This document shows positions 35,660-44,545 of a stretch of 64,000 nucleotides of DNA, one piece after another (within the stretch, counting starts at the first letter, position 1; each line of letters starts with the position of its first letter). Source of the stretch: WJMT01 sp964624145 (GTDB lineage: Bacteria; Acidobacteriota; Aminicenantia; Aminicenantales; Aminicenantaceae); assembly GCA_964624145.1 (NCBI GenBank), contig CAZUXT010000008.1:1-64000 (forward strand). The letters are read 5' to 3'. A model generated the notes under the pieces. The model saw only the letters and a program-made list of their open reading frames with translations, did not search any database and had not been told where the DNA came from. The translations under genes were made by a program, and so were the position numbers.

Positions 35660-35697
35660 GGGAGATATGGAAACCCCTCCATATCTCCCATTTTTTT
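35660..35697 (+). terminator. rho-independent terminator of the NuoEF/GltBD-like operon
   Basis: A perfect 12-bp stem (35660-35671 with 35678-35689) closes a six-base loop and is followed by A and seven T residues. It stands 45 bases after the GltB-like stop. On the other strand no T-run follows the stem, so it acts mainly on the plus strand. Confidence 0.92.
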
Positions 35698-37108
35698 ATT
35701 TATGAAATTTCCTGATAAATTCCTCTACCTCAGGAACTCCTCCTTGGTAAATCAGATATCCGTTGTAAGGCTCCCTTTCCGTTATTTCATCGTTAATGGG
35801 GTCAAGCATCATTTCCTTTACTTTCTCAGGATCATCTGTCTGAGCCAGGACCCATCCCAGTTTGATATAAGCCACTTCAGGAAGCATGTTCTCTGCCGGG
35901 ATAATGCCTTTGGCCATCAAATCTCTTCCAGTATCGTACACATACATATGCACGTAACCCCAGAGAGTCTGTACAGTCATAAAAATGTGTACTCCTTTTT
36001 TAACAGCTCTTTCTATGGCAGGATAAACCGGCTTATTCACATGTCCCAGGCCTGTTCCCGCAATCACGATCCCTTTATATCCATTATCCACCAGAGAATC
36101 GATCATATCAGGCTGCATATTGGGATAATAATAAATCAAGGTGACCTTCTCCTCAAAATAAGGAAATATCCTGCACTTCTTGTCTTTTCTCCTGGGATTG
36201 TATTTCTTCTTAATGAGTTCCACACTGTCTCTGGTGACTTTGGCTACCGGAACATCTCCGATAGTCCGGAAAGTGGAACGATAGGAAGAATGCATCTTCC
36301 TCACGCGAGTCCCCCTGTGAAGAAAACCGTATTCGTCTGAAGTGGGTCCGAACATACACACCAATACTTCGGCAATATCCGAATATCCTGCTGCATAGGA
36401 AGCATGCATCAGATTCAAGGCCGCATCTGAGCTGGGTCTGTCCGAAGACCTTTGAGAACCCACAAGCACGACCGGCACAGGCAGGTCCTGAACCATAAAA
36501 GTCAGAGCAGCGGCTGTATGATGAAGAGTATCCGTACCATGACCGATAATGATTCCGTCTGTTCCTTTTTGGATTTCCTTTTGTATGGCTTTAGCCAGAA
36601 CCTTATACTGCATGGGCCCCATATTTTCACTAAAAACCCCAAACAATTTTTCAGTAGTGATATTGCAGATATCAGCAAGCTCGGGGACAGCTCCGTAGAG
36701 TTCTCCCGGGGAAAAAGCCGGAATCACCGCTCCTGTCCTGTAATCCAATCTGGATGCTATAGTCCCTCCGGTTCCAAACAGCTTGACATTGGGTTTGTCA
36801 TCTGAATAGGGAAATTTTTTCTCCGGAATATGGTATTTGGCTTTTTTATAACCCAGTTCCTCAATCTCATTCACGGTTTCTATGTCAATCCCTATGTTGT
36901 AGCCGGTGGCTATCTTAAGAACGATGTGTTGGTCATCATCATTTTCAGCCCTCGGAAGGATGGTCCCCTCAAACATTCCCCTCGTGGTATCCACTCTGAC
37001 CTTTCCCCAGACTCTGGCATTGAATTTTTTCAGCAGGTTTAAGGCTTTTCCTTTATAACCCTGAAACAAATCTTTATCGCTCACTTTTCTCAACCTTTTC
37101 TCTGACAT
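35696..37108 (-). CDS. gatD: glutamyl-tRNA(Gln) amidotransferase subunit D (archaeal type)
   Basis: GatD is the asparaginase-like subunit that releases ammonia from glutamine or asparagine for GatE. After an N-terminal beta domain (ARVWGKVRVDTTRGMFEGTI) the type I asparaginase core has GTGGTIASRLDYRTGA with the catalytic Thr and IIGHGTDTLHHTA with the second Thr and Asp. The length of 470 is above the usual 410-440 and there is no GatA-like sequence. It overlaps gatE by 35 bases. GatDE is regarded as an archaeal enzyme, while the surrounding genes are bacterial. Confidence 0.95.
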   Translation of the reverse strand: MSEKRLRKVSDKDLFQGYKGKALNLLKKFNARVWGKVRVDTTRGMFEGTILPRAENDDDQHIVLKIATGYNIGIDIETVNEIEELGYKKAKYHIPEKKFPYSDDKPNVKLFGTGGTIASRLDYRTGAVIPAFSPGELYGAVPELADICNITTEKLFGVFSENMGPMQYKVLAKAIQKEIQKGTDGIIIGHGTDTLHHTAAALTFMVQDLPVPVVLVGSQRSSDRPSSDAALNLMHASYAAGYSDIAEVLVCMFGPTSDEYGFLHRGTRVRKMHSSYRSTFRTIGDVPVAKVTRDSVELIKKKYNPRRKDKKCRIFPYFEEKVTLIYYYPNMQPDMIDSLVDNGYKGIVIAGTGLGHVNKPVYPAIERAVKKGVHIFMTVQTLWGYVHMYVYDTGRDLMAKGIIPAENMLPEVAYIKLGWVLAQTDDPEKVKEMMLDPINDEITEREPYNGYLIYQGGVPEVEEFIRKFHK

Positions 37109-39065
37109 TCCGTCTGAGTTCGGAAAGAGGGATGTTCCCTACAGCTATGGATCTTAGCTCTCCCATAGCCCAATCAATCACGGCCTCTTTTCGTTTATTG
37201 ATCCTTTTATAAGGGGAGAAATGGGCTAAAACAGAAGGAATCCGGGCCAGAATTTCCTCTGCCTTTCTTTTTCTGTACCTGCATTTATCCAAAAGTTGAT
37301 CAAAATCCTGCTGGGGATGATGATAGAGTTCGGGAATAATCTTCCCAGCCAGTTCAAATTCAATGGAATGCTCATGGAGAAATTTCAGTAACTGGTAAAT
37401 CTTCTCATATCTGAATCCGGTTGAACTTTGGTCCTGGCCCTGGACATGCTTCAACACATGGCCGAAAAGAGTTCCCACATAGGATGGACTTATCTCCAGG
37501 TCGTTTATTATTTTCTCCATTACAGGGACCAGATTGTTTCTTAAAAGATAAGTAAAGGCATCCTCTGGGACACCCCATTTCTTCAACTGGCCCATTCTTT
37601 TTGAAACATCCACTGGAAGTCTTTTTCTTATTTCTTCTATATAATCTTCCTTTAAAGGTATAGGGGATGAATCCGTATCCGGATACATGCGGTCCGGTCC
37701 GGGAAGAACCCGTTCAAATACGGTTGTGCCGTCTTTGAACGATTTCCGGCTCTCCCGGGGTACCCCCTCAAACGCCATCCGGCATCGTTCCTCTATGGTT
37801 TCAAGGGCTGTAGGGATGTCATGTTCAGGGCCCCAGATAACCATTTGGGCATCACCCGGCTTTGAGTTTAAAATCTTTCGAATCCGTTTCCATTGGTCAT
37901 CAGATATGTCTTTTCTTATCTGTTCTGAATGAGCCAGATGGGGCTTTTCTATACACGCGATCACTTTGATCCGGCCGCTCAATTCATCCACGAACATCTG
38001 ACCGGGCTGTGTGAAATGCGACAGGATTCCCTTGAATGAAGGAAGATTGACCGCCTTTATTTTGAAATCATTCTTAACCGCGTCTTTCAAAGCATGTGAC
38101 TTGAGGCGGAATGCTTTGGGATTGATGGATTCTGACCGTATCTTCCATTTATTTACTTGTTTTACTTTTTCTCGGAGCTTGTCTCTTATATGCAGAAGGG
38201 CCCACTGCCTGAAAGCCTCATTATGCGTCAGCTCTGGAATCCATTTGTTATGAGAAACCCCTTTTATTTCATTGCGGCTTCCTCCTCTGCAGCTCACATT
38301 GACATCCTCTCTTCCCGACCCTATTCCCGTTCTTACCTTCCCTGTGCTCCGGTTTAAAAAGCGGATATACTCGGCTCCTTCCCTTACTTCCTCAGGATTT
38401 TCAAAATCAGGATAGGTCACAGTCTCAATGAGAGGCATCCCCAGTCTGTCAGTCTGGTATTTCCTCACATGGCCTCTATCCGATATCTCACGACAGGAAT
38501 CTTCCTCCAGGCTGAGCTGGATCAGCCTGATTTTTTTTTCCCTCAGCTGGATCTCCCCTTCCACTCCCAAAATAGCGGTTCTTTGGAATCCGGTGGGAAT
38601 GCTTCCGTCCAAATACTGTTTCCTGATGATATGCACTTCTCCCACGATATTTAATTTGCATAAAAGCGAGATTTCCAATGCTATATCAAGAGCTTCCCTG
38701 TTGAGCGGAAAAGGAGGTGTGTCGTCTATATCATATGTGCAGGCCGTCTCATTCTTTATTCTGTACACGATCTGTTTTCTTGTTTTGAACTCCATCAATG
38801 CTGTGCCGTCATACTCTCCCAGCTCACTCAGAGTGGGCCGCATATGTCTGATGATCTCTGCATCATATTCCTTTTTAGGATTATAAAGTCCGGCCGGACA
38901 GTTACAGAACAGCTTTTTTTTGGTTTTCAACTGCTGATGGACTTCAAGGCCTGATTTAAAGCCTATCCGGTCATAATCTTTTTGGGAAGCCTTCCGGCGG
39001 GAAACATAACCGATCTCTTGTTTCGTTTTATTATAATTATTCTCGGGATCAAATTCTTCAGTCAT
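37074..39065 (-). CDS. gatE: glutamyl-tRNA(Gln) amidotransferase subunit E (archaeal type)
   Basis: GatE activates and amidates Glu-tRNA(Gln). The GatB/E kinase core begins FKSGLEVHQQLKTKKKLFCNC and continues GSIPTGFQRTAILG, LSLEEDSCREI, DRLGMPLIETVTYPDF and GREDVNVSCRGGSRNEIKGVS. Residues about 290-420 are the AspRS-like insertion that separates GatE from GatB, followed by the helical and YqeY-like tail. The length of 663 is typical of GatE. Upstream, the start codon and leader are repeated after the scaffold gap, which is an assembly artefact, so the gene itself is complete. Confidence 0.95.
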   Translation of the reverse strand: MTEEFDPENNYNKTKQEIGYVSRRKASQKDYDRIGFKSGLEVHQQLKTKKKLFCNCPAGLYNPKKEYDAEIIRHMRPTLSELGEYDGTALMEFKTRKQIVYRIKNETACTYDIDDTPPFPLNREALDIALEISLLCKLNIVGEVHIIRKQYLDGSIPTGFQRTAILGVEGEIQLREKKIRLIQLSLEEDSCREISDRGHVRKYQTDRLGMPLIETVTYPDFENPEEVREGAEYIRFLNRSTGKVRTGIGSGREDVNVSCRGGSRNEIKGVSHNKWIPELTHNEAFRQWALLHIRDKLREKVKQVNKWKIRSESINPKAFRLKSHALKDAVKNDFKIKAVNLPSFKGILSHFTQPGQMFVDELSGRIKVIACIEKPHLAHSEQIRKDISDDQWKRIRKILNSKPGDAQMVIWGPEHDIPTALETIEERCRMAFEGVPRESRKSFKDGTTVFERVLPGPDRMYPDTDSSPIPLKEDYIEEIRKRLPVDVSKRMGQLKKWGVPEDAFTYLLRNNLVPVMEKIINDLEISPSYVGTLFGHVLKHVQGQDQSSTGFRYEKIYQLLKFLHEHSIEFELAGKIIPELYHHPQQDFDQLLDKCRYRKRKAEEILARIPSVLAHFSPYKRINKRKEAVIDWAMGELRSIAVGNIPLSELRRNVREKVEKSER

Positions 39066-39070
39066 TAAAC
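39016..39070. repeat. left copy of a 55-bp sequence flanking the scaffold gap
   Basis: These 55 bases are identical to 39171-39225 just across the 100-N run. The copy includes the first 17 codons of gatE and its ATG. The exact length and placement at contig ends point to an assembler overlap, not to a biological repeat. Confidence 0.9.
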
Positions 39071-39170
39071 NNNNNNNNNNNNNNNNNNNNNNNNNNNNNN
39101 NNNNNNNNNNNNNNNNNNNNNNNNNNNNNNNNNNNNNNNNNNNNNNNNNNNNNNNNNNNNNNNNNNNNNN
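39071..39170. other. 100-N scaffold gap of conventional length
   Basis: A run of 100 undetermined bases. The sequence on both sides is the same 55 bases, so the two contigs probably overlap and the real distance is negative. Joining them would remove the Ns and one copy of the repeat and place gatE directly below the region 39226-39346. Confidence 0.95.
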
Positions 39171-39225
39171 TCTTGTTTCGTTTTATTATAATTATTCTCG
39201 GGATCAAATTCTTCAGTCATTAAAC
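39171..39225. repeat. right copy of the 55-bp sequence flanking the scaffold gap
   Basis: Identical to 39016-39070. It contains a second copy of the gatE ATG (39218-39220 on the minus strand), which runs into the Ns and should not be called as a separate gene. Confidence 0.9.
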
Positions 39226-39275
39226 GTACCTATTACAGAACTACTCATTCTATCAGGATTAAATAATTTTCCAAC

Positions 39276-39304
39276 CTATAATACATAAATTTTTAAATCT
39301 CAAT
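39276..39304 (-). promoter_or_regulatory. possible promoter for gatE-gatD
   Basis: On the minus strand TTGAGA (39304-39299), 17 bases, then TATAGG (39281-39276). If the contigs are merged, the start of transcription lies about 50 bases above the gatE ATG. Confidence 0.4.
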
Positions 39305-39346
39305 ACGGTTCAGTCTCTATATTTATATCATTAAACAGGGTCTGTC

Positions 39347-39805
39347 TTAAACATAGAAAAGAACCAGGACTTCCGCTACCAAGGCTGGTTTGTCCTTCCC
39401 TTCTATCTCAACCGTATTTTGAACAGAGGCCAGAATCCGGCGAAATCCTCGTTTCTCCACCTTTTCAAGAACAGCCCTGTTTCTTATCCTGGATCCAGGT
39501 CCGACCGGATGGATAAATCTGACTTTATTCATCCCGTAATTAACCATCATCTTACAATCATATGAAAAGATTTCGCTTTTCCGGCTCAAATAAGGTATGA
39601 GTGAGAGCACCAAAAAACCATGAGCAACGGTTCCTCCCAGAGGACTTTTCTCTGCCTTTTCGATATCCACATGAATCCACTGCTTGTCTTCTGTGCATTC
39701 TGCAAAGTCATTGATACGGGCCTGGGTTATCTCAAACCAATCTGACAGGCAGACCTCTTCTCCTCTATATTTTTTAAGCTTTTTCAGGGTCAATTTTTCG
39801 CTCAT
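39347..39805 (-). CDS. MaoC-like hot-dog dehydratase
   Basis: The 152-residue protein matches MaoC/(R)-specific enoyl-CoA hydratase-like proteins: ITQARINDFAECTEDKQWIHVD holds the Asp/His catalytic pair region and GTVAHGFLVLSLIPYL the following helix. A possible role is hydration of an enoyl-CoA in fatty-acid or related metabolism; the exact substrate cannot be read. It lies between gatE and the divergent TRAP transporter genes and has no evident operon partner. Confidence 0.88.
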   Translation of the reverse strand: MSEKLTLKKLKKYRGEEVCLSDWFEITQARINDFAECTEDKQWIHVDIEKAEKSPLGGTVAHGFLVLSLIPYLSRKSEIFSYDCKMMVNYGMNKVRFIHPVGPGSRIRNRAVLEKVEKRGFRRILASVQNTVEIEGKDKPALVAEVLVLFYV

Positions 39806-39907
39806 TTTTTCATTCCTTTTATTCCTGAATTATTCATAAGTAAATGGTGATGCTCCTATTATCATCCTCTTCTTTGCGATAGGCAAATCTCTTTCAAGAA
39901 CTATTAC

Positions 39908-39937
39908 TTGAACATCAAAATCCTTATCATGTATACT
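39908..39937 (+). promoter_or_regulatory. promoter for the TRAP transporter genes
   Basis: TTGAAC (39908-39913), 18 bases, then TATACT (39932-39937). The leader to the dctP ATG at 40008 would be about 65 bases. Confidence 0.5.
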
Positions 39938-40007
39938 CGGCATAAGAATTATTTTATATGGAAATCATACTAAACTGAACCATGACTCACAAGACCAAAG
40001 ATTTGTT

Positions 40008-40997
40008 ATGAAAAACAAACCGTCCCTGCGTTCCTTGGTTCTTTTCTTTTCCCTTATTTCTCTCTTATCTACAGGATGCGGCCTTAAAAAACCCTCCAGA
40101 GCCCTTAAACTCGCCCACGTTCTGGATACTACTCATCCCGTTCATAAAGCCATGGCCTTTATGGCTGAAAAAGTTAAGGAAAAATCAAATGGAAGATTAA
40201 CCATAGAAATATATCCGAGCGGACAGTTAGGACAAGAACGTGAGCTGATAGAGCTTTTACAGATCGGAAGCCTGGCTATGACTAAAGTTTCCACGGCTCC
40301 TCTCGAATCCTTTGTCCCTGAGATGAAAATCCTTGGGATTCCCTATGTTTTCAGAAGTGATACCCACAGGTGGAATGTTTTGAAAAGCGATATCGGCAGA
40401 TCCCTGCTTCTTTCAGGAGAGGACTGTTTTCTCCGCGGCCTGTGCTTCTATGATGCGGGGAGCCGGAGTTTTTATACCAAAAAGATCCCCATTCATTCCC
40501 CAGAAGACCTCAAAGGTCTAAAAATCAGAGTCATGAAAAGTGTGACATCCGTCAACATGGTCAAAGCCCTGGGCGGCTCCCCCACCCCTATTTCCTGGGG
40601 TGAATTATACACCGCACTCCAACAGGGGGTTGTCGATGGAGCGGAAAACAACCCTCCCAGTTTCTTTCTTTCTCACCACTATGAAGTGTGTCAGTTCTAC
40701 ACCCTGGACGAACACACCTCGGTTCCGGATATACTCTTGATCAGCACTATGGTATGGAACAAACTCACCCCACAAGAACAGAAATGGCTCCAGCAAGCCG
40801 CTGGTGAATCCGTGGATTTCCAGAGAAAACTCTGGGAGAAAGCCTGCCAGGAGGCTCTTCAAGAAGTTAAAAAAGCAGGAGTCACAATCATATATCCTGA
40901 TAAAGCGGCTTTCATCCGGTCCGCAGAAAAGCTCCATGATTCGCATAGAGGCACTAAAATCTTTGAACTGATAAATAAAATAAAGGAGATGGAATAA
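40008..40997 (+). CDS. dctP: TRAP transporter solute-binding lipoprotein (DctP-type)
   Basis: This 329-residue protein binds the solute outside the membrane and hands it to the DctQM permease. It starts with a lipoprotein signal (LVLFFSLISLLSTGCG, lipobox ending at Cys 24). The fold signature includes TTHPVHKAMAFMAEKVKEKS, GQLGQERELIELLQIGSLAM and LKGLKIRVMKSVTSVNMVKA, where the Arg that pairs with an organic acid is in KIRVM. Substrates of the family are mostly C4-dicarboxylates, keto acids or sugar acids; which one cannot be told here. dctQ and dctM follow. Confidence 0.94.
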   Translation: MKNKPSLRSLVLFFSLISLLSTGCGLKKPSRALKLAHVLDTTHPVHKAMAFMAEKVKEKSNGRLTIEIYPSGQLGQERELIELLQIGSLAMTKVSTAPLESFVPEMKILGIPYVFRSDTHRWNVLKSDIGRSLLLSGEDCFLRGLCFYDAGSRSFYTKKIPIHSPEDLKGLKIRVMKSVTSVNMVKALGGSPTPISWGELYTALQQGVVDGAENNPPSFFLSHHYEVCQFYTLDEHTSVPDILLISTMVWNKLTPQEQKWLQQAAGESVDFQRKLWEKACQEALQEVKKAGVTIIYPDKAAFIRSAEKLHDSHRGTKIFELINKIKEME

Positions 40998-41022
40998 AAA
41001 AACTCAAAAAAAGAATGTGCAC

Positions 41023-41544
41023 ATGCCAAATTTTATTCAAAAAATAAACAAGATCACCGGAGCTCTGGTTTCTCTGTTAATGGGCCTCATGGTCCTGGAT
41101 GTCAGCTGGCAGGTATTTACCAGATTTATTTTAAGGAAACCGAGTCCTTTTTCTGAAGAAGTGGCGGGTTTTTTTCTCATATGGGTCAGCATACTGGGAG
41201 CTGCCTATGCCTTTTATAAAAAAGCCCACTTGGGAATAGACATCTTATCATCCAAACTAAAGGGACTAAAAAGGCAGGCTCTGGAAGTAACCGTAAATCT
41301 TATCATTCTTTCTTTTGCTCTTTTTATAATGGTTGTGGGGGGCATGAAATTGGTCATCATGACATTTAAATTGAATCAGATTTCCCCGGCTGTAGGGATA
41401 CCAATGGGATATGTTTACTCCGTTATACCTTTATCAGGAATCCTGATTACCCTTTATTCCGTAGGATTTATTACAGCTTACGTTAAGGATAAAGACAAAG
41501 CCATCCTGTCAAATACAGGCAAAAAAGATGAACTTCCTCTTTAA
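41023..41544 (+). CDS. dctQ: TRAP transporter small permease (DctQ-type)
   Basis: A four-helix membrane protein of about 173 residues. The family pattern is visible in DVSWQVFTRFILRKPSPFSEEVAGFFLIWVS and in LGAAYAFYKKAHLGIDIL. A GTG in frame at 41017 precedes the ATG at 41023 by two codons; no strong ribosome site separates them, so the start is uncertain by six bases. It lies between dctP and dctM in the same direction. Confidence 0.92.
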   Translation: MPNFIQKINKITGALVSLLMGLMVLDVSWQVFTRFILRKPSPFSEEVAGFFLIWVSILGAAYAFYKKAHLGIDILSSKLKGLKRQALEVTVNLIILSFALFIMVVGGMKLVIMTFKLNQISPAVGIPMGYVYSVIPLSGILITLYSVGFITAYVKDKDKAILSNTGKKDELPL

Positions 41545-41570
41545 ATCTTTTAAACCGGGGAAATAAACTC

Positions 41571-42869
41571 ATGGAGATCTCTGTTATCATACTCATTCTC
41601 AGTTTCATAATTCTCCTTGCACTCAATGTCCCTATTGCTGTGAGCATCGCTCTTTCAACAATACTGACCATGCTGTTTACTATAAATCCGGGCCCGGCCC
41701 TTACTACCGTGGCCCAGCAGATGACCAGCGGAGTCAACCGGTTTGCTCTTTTAGCCATACCTTTTTTTATTTTATCCGGACAGTTCATGGGAAGAGGAGG
41801 CATTGCCCGCCGCCTCATTGATTTTGCCAAGGCTGTGGTAGGTATGTTTCCAGGAGGTCTTGCCTATGTCAATGTCCTCGCATGCATGCTTTTTGGCTCC
41901 ATATCAGGCTCTGCCGTTGCAGCCACATCGGCCATTGGTGGTTTCATGGTCCCTGTCATGAATAAAGAAGGATATGATAAAAATTTCAACACGGCCCTGA
42001 CAGTAACGGCCTCAACCACAGGTCTTCTCATTCCCCCTAGTAATGTTCTCATTGTTTATTCCCTTGCAAGCGGAGGGATTTCTATTGCAGCTCTTTTTGT
42101 TGCCGGATATCTTCCTGGAATTCTGGTGGGATTAGGCTTAATGGCCGCCTGTTTTGTGATAGCTGTTATCAAAAAATACCCGGTCGGGAACAAAGAAAAA
42201 TTCTTTACGGCCATAAAAAAATTCTTTTCAGCCATTCCAAGCCTGCTGCTGGTCATTATTGTCATCGGAGGTATCATAACCGGCATCTTCACGGCAACTG
42301 AAGCCAGCGCTGTGGCTGTTATTTACTCTTTTATCCTTTCAGTCCTCATATACAAAGAAGTCCGCATTCCGGAGATCCCCCGTATCCTTCTGAAAACAGC
42401 AGAGACCACAGCCGTGGTCATGCTATTGATCGGAACCTCAAGAGCCATGTCCTGGATCCTGTCCTATGAAAACATCCCTCAGGATATCAGTTCAGGTCTG
42501 ACAGGAATCACAGATAATAAATTCATTATTTTAATGATGATAAATCTGATGCTCCTTATCGTAGGCACGTTCATGGACATCACTCCGGCTGTGCTTATAT
42601 TCACACCCATTCTCCTTCCTGTAGTGACCGGACTCGGCATGAGCCCCCTTCACTTTGGAATCATGCTTGTGTTTAATCTGTGTATAGGGCTCTGCACACC
42701 CCCGGTCGGTTCTGTTCTGTTCGTGGGTTGCGGGATAGGGCAGACCACAATAACCAAAGTCACAAAATCCCTTCTTCCTTTTTATGCGGTTATGGTTGCT
42801 GCGCTCATGCTGATCACTTATTTTCCATGGTTCAGCGAATGGCTGCCAAAGCTACTCGGCCTCTATTAG
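41571..42869 (+). CDS. dctM: TRAP transporter large permease (DctM-type)
   Basis: The 432-residue protein has about twelve hydrophobic spans and the DctM signatures FALLAIPFFILSGQFMGRGG, FGSISGSAVAATSAIGGFMVP, TASTTGLLIPPSNVLIVYS and GLCTPPVGSVLFV. It moves the solute delivered by DctP using the Na+ gradient. A GGGG ribosome site precedes the ATG at 41571. A structured non-coding element follows immediately. Confidence 0.95.
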   Translation: MEISVIILILSFIILLALNVPIAVSIALSTILTMLFTINPGPALTTVAQQMTSGVNRFALLAIPFFILSGQFMGRGGIARRLIDFAKAVVGMFPGGLAYVNVLACMLFGSISGSAVAATSAIGGFMVPVMNKEGYDKNFNTALTVTASTTGLLIPPSNVLIVYSLASGGISIAALFVAGYLPGILVGLGLMAACFVIAVIKKYPVGNKEKFFTAIKKFFSAIPSLLLVIIVIGGIITGIFTATEASAVAVIYSFILSVLIYKEVRIPEIPRILLKTAETTAVVMLLIGTSRAMSWILSYENIPQDISSGLTGITDNKFIILMMINLMLLIVGTFMDITPAVLIFTPILLPVVTGLGMSPLHFGIMLVFNLCIGLCTPPVGSVLFVGCGIGQTTITKVTKSLLPFYAVMVAALMLITYFPWFSEWLPKLLGLY

Positions 42870-42873
42870 TATC

Positions 42874-43050
42874 GTGAGTATGATTTATGCTCCCTTCAGA
42901 TTTTTAACGCCATTCTACTTCGTTTTTCTCGGCGGTTCCGTAACTCCCCCCGTCCGTGGGTCAGACATACTCACCGTCCGGCTTCGCCGAATTCCCTCGA
43001 AAAGCCTCATTCGAAGGCTAAATCTTCAATGTCGCTTCAACCATACTCAC
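42874..43050. repeat. structured non-coding element with GTGAGTATG/CATACTCAC inverted repeats
   Basis: The 245-base gap between dctM and the convergent aldehyde dehydrogenase gene holds no convincing gene. GTGAGTATG (42874-42882) is complementary to CATACTCAC at 42966-42974 and again at 43042-43050. Between them are smaller self-complementary pieces (GGCTTCGCC, CCTCGAAAAG with its echo TTCGAAGG). Its base composition is more G+C-rich than nearby spacers. It could be a dispersed intergenic repeat or a transcript-end structure; one copy cannot decide. Confidence 0.4.
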
Positions 43051-43114
43051 TTCTCTTATGGGGCTCTTTATATAATCACTATATGATGTTGATAAGATAG
43101 TATACTTAGTGGAA

Positions 43115-44530
43115 TTATTCTAGGTTGAAGCAGATGGTTTTGGGCTCTGTCATCTCCTGAATGGAAAACTTGATCCCTTCCCTTCCCAATCCGGAATTCT
43201 TTATCCCCCCAAATGGCATGGAATCCAATCTGTAATCAGTGGAATCATTCACCATAACTCCACCGCAATCCAGACCATACGCTATTTTAAAAGCCAGATC
43301 AATATCTTTGGTAAATACAGCGGCATGAAGCCCGAAGGGAAGGCTGTTGGCTCTCTCAACCGCCTCCTGTATATCGGACACGGAAAACAGATTGACAGTC
43401 GGTCCAAACACTTCTTCCCTGTAAATTTTGGCTTTTTCCGGGACTTTTTCCAGAACCGTGGGCTCAAAAAGCGCTTTTTCACGCTTTCCCCCGCACAAAA
43501 CATTAGCTCCCATGGATACAGCTTCATGGATCCATTTTTCAACACGCACAGCTTCTTCCTCTGTAATCATTGGCCCCATGTCTGTGTCTTCCTTTAACTT
43601 GTCGCCTATCTTGTATTCCCCGGTCCTTTTGACAAACTTATTTTTAAAAGAATCATAGAGCTCCTCATGAACATATATCCTCTGCACGCCAATGCAGTTT
43701 TGGCCTGCTGCCCAGAACGCTCCGGAGACACAGGATTCCACTGCCCGATCCTCTGAAGCATCCTTCCATACGATAACCGGAGAATTTGAACCCAGTTCCA
43801 TTCCGATCTTCTTTATGCCTGCTTTGCTGGTGATCTGTTTTCCCGCTTCTACGCCTCCTGTAAACGAAATCATACGCACTCTCCTATCAAAAACAAGAGA
43901 GTCCCCTATTTCACTTCCATATCCGGTCACTACCTGGATCACTTGAGGAGGCAATCCGCACTCAAGGAGAGCCTGAGTCAATTTAATGGCTGAGAGAGGA
44001 GTCAATGTGGCTGGTTTCAAAAGGATGCTGTTGCCCGCGGCCACTGCCGGACCAATTTTATGAGCGACCAGATTTAAAGGGTCATTGAAAGGTGTCACAG
44101 CCAGCACAACTCCCACCGGGAAGCGGTAGTAATATCCGATTCTTTTCTCTCCTCCAGGGAACGAATCAAAAGGGATTGTCTCTCCAAGAATGCGTTTGGC
44201 TTCTTCTGCAGATACCGTGAGTGTGTTGACACATCTTTGAGCTTCTTTCCGTGCTTCACGGATAGTCTTTGAACCTTCTCTGGCAATAAGAGTAGCAAAC
44301 TCCTCTTCTCTTTCAGAAATATATTTTGCTGTTTTATATAAGACGGAAGCTCTCTGATGAACGGTCATGTTCCGGGCTGTTTCAAAACCTGTATGGGCAG
44401 CCTCCAGAGCTTGTTCAATATCATCCGGATCGGCTTTGGGCACCGTGTCTATCACAGAGCCATCGAACGGATCATGGACCTGAATTTTATTTTCCTTATC
44501 CACCCAACGTGAACCTATAAACATCTTCAT
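43115..44530 (-). CDS. NAD(P)-dependent aldehyde dehydrogenase
   Basis: A 471-residue member of the aldehyde dehydrogenase superfamily. Visible are AVTPFNDPLNLVAHKIGPA, the cofactor loop FTGGVEAGKQI, the catalytic Glu in GMELGSNSPVIV, the catalytic Cys in GQNCIGVQRIYV and the C-terminal GGIKNSGLGREGIKFSIQEM. The sequence is closest in feel to lactaldehyde, succinate-semialdehyde or non-phosphorylating glyceraldehyde-3-phosphate dehydrogenases; substrate specificity cannot be decided. GGAGGG precedes the ATG at 44530. It starts 15 bases after the GspG-like gene, so the two are one transcript. Confidence 0.9.
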   Translation of the reverse strand: MKMFIGSRWVDKENKIQVHDPFDGSVIDTVPKADPDDIEQALEAAHTGFETARNMTVHQRASVLYKTAKYISEREEEFATLIAREGSKTIREARKEAQRCVNTLTVSAEEAKRILGETIPFDSFPGGEKRIGYYYRFPVGVVLAVTPFNDPLNLVAHKIGPAVAAGNSILLKPATLTPLSAIKLTQALLECGLPPQVIQVVTGYGSEIGDSLVFDRRVRMISFTGGVEAGKQITSKAGIKKIGMELGSNSPVIVWKDASEDRAVESCVSGAFWAAGQNCIGVQRIYVHEELYDSFKNKFVKRTGEYKIGDKLKEDTDMGPMITEEEAVRVEKWIHEAVSMGANVLCGGKREKALFEPTVLEKVPEKAKIYREEVFGPTVNLFSVSDIQEAVERANSLPFGLHAAVFTKDIDLAFKIAYGLDCGGVMVNDSTDYRLDSMPFGGIKNSGLGREGIKFSIQEMTEPKTICFNLE

Positions 44531-44545
44531 TTTTCCCTCCTATTT

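Noticed and set aside
39171..39225. second gatE start after the scaffold gap
   Set aside because: It is an exact copy of the contig end before the gap and has no downstream coding sequence; an assembly artefact.
42874..43086. 70-codon frame MSMIYAPFRFLTPFYF...
   Set aside because: No ribosome site, no family and it crosses the inverted repeats, so the structured element explains it better.
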